The notes below the pieces were generated by a model. The model was not told the DNA's origin and did not search any database. It worked only from the letters and a program-made list of their open reading frames with translations. 38,929 nucleotides of DNA, taken from assembly GCA_028704415.1 (NCBI GenBank), contig JAQWFM010000014.1, positions 1 to 38,929 on the forward strand, read 5' to 3'. The position numbers were made by a program, and so were the translations under genes. This stretch comes from Oscillospiraceae bacterium (GTDB taxonomy: Bacteria; Bacillota; Clostridia; Saccharofermentanales; Fastidiosipilaceae). Below are positions 36,561 through 38,929 of the stretch, in pieces; the first letter of the stretch is position 1, and every line of letters starts with the position of its first letter.

Positions 36561-36782
36561 ACTCACACCTCTTATTGTTTTGTCTTTCAGCTTCATCCCA
36601 AACTGAAAGCATCAGCTATAAATCTGCCGGTCTGGCCGGTCTGCTTATATTTTATCTCAAGTAGACCTCTGAAACTGTGTAATATGTTTCACTTTATTTA
36701 GGCTTTGCTCATGGCAGCCCTGCCAGGTTCAGGGGTCGCGGCTAAACGGTGTTAAGGGTTAGGCGAAGTGAAGCGGCTTTAA

Positions 36783-36811
36783 TTTACAAGGAAGAGCAAA
36801 TTAAGCATAAT
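36783..36811 (+). promoter_or_regulatory. Promoter of the LOG-family gene
   Basis: TTTACA (36783-36788) and CATAAT (36806-36811) are 17 bases apart, each matching five of six consensus bases. The leader is about 40 bases. Confidence 0.6.
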
Positions 36812-36856
36812 GAAACCAATAATGGGTTGAGTTTCTATCCCGCAGGAGGTCACAGG

Positions 36857-37438
36857 ATGAATCAAATACAGTCTGTAACGGTTTATTGCGCATCTAATCA
36901 GGGCCATAGCCCCGTATATCGGCAAGCAGCGGCAGAACTAGGCACGCTGCTTGCCCGGCGCCAGATCAAACTAGTTTATGGTGCCGGCGGACGGGGCCTG
37001 ATGGGAGCGGTGGCCGATGCCTGTCTGCAGGCTGGCGGACAGGTTAAAGGCATCATACCTGGTTTCATGGTTGATTTGGAGTGGGGGCATAAAAACCTGA
37101 CGGATTTGGAAGTGGTGCCGGATATGACGGTCAGGAAGGAATTGCTGCGTCAATCTGATGCCTTTATTGCCCTGCCCGGAGGCGTTGGCACACTGGAAGA
37201 ATTGACCGAAGTCTGGTCCTGGTCTAGTTTGAATCTTTTACAGCAGCCGATCGGCATTTTAAATGTAAATGGCTTTTTCGATCCTTTTATCCAACAACTG
37301 CAGGCGATGAAAAAAGAAGGCTTTTTGACCGCAGGGAGTCTGGATTTACTGTTGGTATCCGCAGAAGTCAACGACCTGCTGGACCGTCTGGAATCCCATC
37401 AGCACCCTGGTTTGGCTAAGCTTTCCAGCCCCGGCTAA
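36857..37438 (+). CDS. LOG-family protein (TIGR00730; cytokinin riboside 5'-phosphohydrolase-like)
   Basis: The protein (193 residues) has the LOG Rossmann-like fold. VTVYCASNQG (about 7-16) opens the fold. LVYGAGGRGLMGAVADACL and the signature ALPGGVGTLEELTEVWSW, with the catalytic Arg/Glu region TVRKELL before it, are all present. Family members remove ribose 5-phosphate from nucleotides such as AMP or cytokinin nucleotides. The bacterial role is often unclear. AGGAGG stands before the ATG at 36857; the frame is open back to 36749 without a ribosome binding site. It converges on corA with a gap of only six bases. Confidence 0.9.
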   Translation: MNQIQSVTVYCASNQGHSPVYRQAAAELGTLLARRQIKLVYGAGGRGLMGAVADACLQAGGQVKGIIPGFMVDLEWGHKNLTDLEVVPDMTVRKELLRQSDAFIALPGGVGTLEELTEVWSWSSLNLLQQPIGILNVNGFFDPFIQQLQAMKKEGFLTAGSLDLLLVSAEVNDLLDRLESHQHPGLAKLSSPG

Positions 37439-37444
37439 TTAAAT

Positions 37445-38380
37445 TCAGAACAAATGAAACCACCGGATTAAAGCGACAGCGGCCGCAATTAAAAGCGCAG
37501 TCAGGCCGATAATAATAAAGAAACCTGTTTCTTCTGGAATCGGCAGCGCTACGTTCATCCCCATAAACCCCGAAAGAATGGTTGGTATAGTCATAATAAT
37601 AGTGGCAATGGTCAGAACCTTAATGACATTATTTTGGTTGTTGGAGATAATCGAAGCAAATGAATCGGTAGTTGTAGCCAGAATGCTGCTGTAGATATTG
37701 GCCATTTCCACCGCCTGCCGGTTTTCAATAATAACATCCTCCAGTAAATCTGCGTCATCCGGATAATTCTTAATATTGGGATTGCGCATTAGTTTTTCCA
37801 GTACAATGCCGTTAGCTCTTAAAGAGGTAGATAAATACACCAGTGACTTTTCCAGCCTGAGCATCTCTAGCAGTTCTTTATTACGCATAGAGCGCTGCAA
37901 GCCTTCTTCCAGACGATTGGAAGAGCGCTCAATGCCGCGCAGGTACTGTAAAAATTTGGTTGAGTTCCGGTACAGAATCTGCAGCACAAAGCGTGTTTTA
38001 TATTGGGTATAGAAATCTTTAACCCGTTGAACTATAAAATCCTGAAGGATACTATCTTCCCGCAGGCAAACCGTGATGATCATCTTGTTCATTAAGATTA
38101 CAGCCAGGGGAATCGTGGTCACCGTAAGCATGTGGCTGCCAGGATCATTCTCCTGTACGGGAATGTCGACCACAATGAGGGTATCGCCATCCTCCGTATC
38201 GATACGGGCTGACTCTTCTTCATCCAAAGCTGCCATCAGGAAGCCTTCATTAACGTCATTTTCAGCCGCAAACTGTCTCAGATCATCTGGCGAGGGATTG
38301 GTAATATTCACCCAGCAGCCAGCTTGAAAAGCTTCCATCTGGGTTAGCGTGTTCTCAACGGTTTTATAAAACTTGATCAT
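37445..38380 (-). CDS. corA: CorA-family magnesium/divalent cation channel
   Basis: The protein (311 residues) is a pentameric Mg2+ channel subunit. A cytoplasmic alpha/beta domain (about 1-130) and long helices (about 130-245) lead to two C-terminal membrane segments: VLTIATIIMTIPTILSGFMG and GFFIIIGLTALLIAAAVALI. The selectivity motif GMN is present as FMGMN between them; the usual preceding Tyr is replaced by Met. GAGGGG lies six bases before the ATG at 38380, preferred over an ATG at 38392. It has its own promoter. Confidence 0.93.
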   Translation of the reverse strand: MIKFYKTVENTLTQMEAFQAGCWVNITNPSPDDLRQFAAENDVNEGFLMAALDEEESARIDTEDGDTLIVVDIPVQENDPGSHMLTVTTIPLAVILMNKMIITVCLREDSILQDFIVQRVKDFYTQYKTRFVLQILYRNSTKFLQYLRGIERSSNRLEEGLQRSMRNKELLEMLRLEKSLVYLSTSLRANGIVLEKLMRNPNIKNYPDDADLLEDVIIENRQAVEMANIYSSILATTTDSFASIISNNQNNVIKVLTIATIIMTIPTILSGFMGMNVALPIPEETGFFIIIGLTALLIAAAVALIRWFHLF

Positions 38381-38443
38381 AGCACCCCTCATAAGCGATC
38401 TGCAGTGATTGAGCCGTCTGACCTGATGAACTGTCCTTTAATT

Positions 38444-38472
38444 ATTATACTTAAATTACCGGCGAATGTACT
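38444..38472 (-). promoter_or_regulatory. Promoter of corA
   Basis: A perfect TATAAT (complement of 38444-38449) has a weak -35, AGTACA (complement of 38467-38472), at 17 bases. The leader is about 60 bases and has no visible M-box. Confidence 0.5.
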
Positions 38473-38576
38473 ATCCGGTCAGTTTAAAAAGCAGGTTAAG
38501 GAAACGTATGGCTGGGTAGGTCACAAGTGATTTGTTTTATTTTAATTTTGCATTGACCTATTTTAAGTGTTTAACT

Positions 38577-38609
38577 AAAAAATCTCCAAAGCAAAACGCC
38601 TTGAAGATT
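38577..38609 (-). terminator. Terminator of tRNA-Thr
   Basis: AATCTTCAAGGC and GCTTTGGAGATT form a twelve-base-pair stem with two G-U pairs and a five-base loop. It runs directly into TTTT after the CCA end of the tRNA. Confidence 0.85.
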
Positions 38610-38610
38610 T

Positions 38611-38685
38611 TGGAGCCACAGGTGAGAATCGAACTCACGACCTATTCATTACGAGTGAATTGCTCTACCCCTGAGCCACTGTGGC
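38611..38685 (-). tRNA. tRNA-Thr (anticodon CGT)
   Basis: The 75-base gene has acceptor stem GCCACAG/CTGTGGC with discriminator T, D-arm GGCTCAGGGGTAGAGC, anticodon stem ATTCA/TGAAT, loop CTCGTAA, and T-arm GTGAGTTCGATTCTCAC. The anticodon CGT reads ACG (Thr). The CCA end is encoded. It has its own promoter and terminator and appears to be a single-gene unit. Confidence 0.97.
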
Positions 38686-38698
38686 AAAGTACTTTAAT

Positions 38699-38726
38699 AT
38701 CTTACCAAGATTTGCGCTATTGTCAA
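38699..38726 (-). promoter_or_regulatory. Promoter of tRNA-Thr
   Basis: A perfect TTGACA (complement of 38721-38726) is 16 bases from TAAGAT (complement of 38699-38704), just upstream of the tRNA. Confidence 0.6.
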
Positions 38727-38761
38727 CAGGCTAATGGCTGTCATGCCGATTTTGAAGAGTG

Positions 38762-38777
38762 CAAACTCGGGAGTTTG
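38762..38777. repeat. Short inverted repeat CAAACTC/GAGTTTG
   Basis: Seven-base arms are separated by two bases, in the region between the tRNA promoter and the plus-strand terminator at 38820. It could be a protein-binding dyad; no partner is evident. Confidence 0.35.
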
Positions 38778-38819
38778 ACAGTTAAGCCCTGATCCCCAAA
38801 CCCTGAAACGCCCTGGTAG

Positions 38820-38842
38820 CAGCCAAAAGGCTGTATTTTTTT
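38820..38842 (+). terminator. Orphan Rho-independent terminator
   Basis: CAGCC, loop AAAA, GGCTG, then TATTTTTTT on the plus strand. No plus-strand gene lies between the LOG gene (ending 38.8 minus 1.4 kb away) and this site. It may insulate the strong promoter that follows, or end an unrecognised small RNA. Confidence 0.65.
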
Positions 38843-38864
38843 GTCAAAAAATGGCGCATATCTA

Positions 38865-38893
38865 TTGCACAATGCTTCACAATGTGTTATAAT
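38865..38893 (+). promoter_or_regulatory. Strong promoter and ribosome binding site for a gene beyond the window
   Basis: TTGCAC (38865-38870) and a perfect TATAAT (38888-38893) are 17 bases apart. A GGAGG ribosome binding site is at 38918-38922, so a start codon is expected at about 38930, immediately outside the window. Confidence 0.85.
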
Positions 38894-38929
38894 ATCCCTA
38901 ACTTTAGCCTTTCACTCGGAGGTACACCA

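Noticed and set aside
36627-36645. Short tandem CCGGTCTGG motif in the fda upstream region
   Set aside because: Two short copies only, with no symmetry or promoter relationship that would indicate an operator.
38532-38792. Plus-strand frame of 86 codons across the tRNA-Thr gene
   Set aside because: It is antisense to the tRNA and contains the well-known artefactual tRNA-antisense peptide (RIELTTYSLRVNCSTPEPLW).

Overview
The window is a gene-dense stretch of a bacterial chromosome, almost entirely housekeeping genes. I see no insertion sequence, phage gene or CRISPR array. Several signs point to the class Clostridia. There is a SCIFF ribosomal peptide with its radical-SAM maturase. The order is dnaG-rpoD-trmK-nif3, with separate comM-dprA-topA-trmFO and queA-tgt-yajC clusters. 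Ribosome binding sites are strong (GGAGG type) and promoters have sigma-A hexamers. The order or genus cannot be fixed from this sequence alone.

Layout. Positions 1-11572 lie on the minus strand. Read in transcription order they are queA-tgt, yajC, scfA-scfB (SCIFF), dnaG, rpoD-trmK-nif3, the RNase P RNA gene, purM and the start of rpsO. Positions 11889-13723 (+) hold dapA-dapB. Positions 13891-21673 (-) hold comM-dprA-topA-trmFO and, with its own promoter, a DUF624 membrane protein. ychF (+) follows, then an RluA-type pseudouridine synthase-polA-coaE cluster (-). Positions 27530-32954 (+) carry a two-component system, a small UspA-like protein, an RluF-type synthase, a YegS-type lipid kinase and tmRNA. 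Positions 33113-36560 (-) hold a PatB/MalY lyase, a MetB-family transsulfuration enzyme and a class I fructose-bisphosphate aldolase. A LOG-family gene (+), a CorA channel (-) and tRNA-Thr(CGT) (-) follow. The window ends with a strong promoter and ribosome binding site for a gene just outside.

How the genes fit together. The main themes are information processing (dnaG, rpoD, polA, topA, RNase P RNA, tmRNA, S15), tRNA and rRNA modification (queA/tgt, trmFO, trmK, two pseudouridine synthases), DNA uptake and recombination (comM, dprA), lysine/diaminopimelate synthesis (dapA/dapB) and sulfur amino acids (metB-like/patB).

The best leads are regulatory or concern small genes. The SCIFF precursor gene has seven cysteines, its own promoter and an intercistronic hairpin. 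The RNase P RNA promoter and 5' end are embedded in the end of nif3. The metB-patB operon has a consensus promoter, an operator-like inverted repeat and a terminator just upstream of its ribosome binding site. The tmRNA tag ends in ACAA. The purM gene is a solitary, long, Bacteroidota-like form. I did not find a clearly new defence or mobile system.
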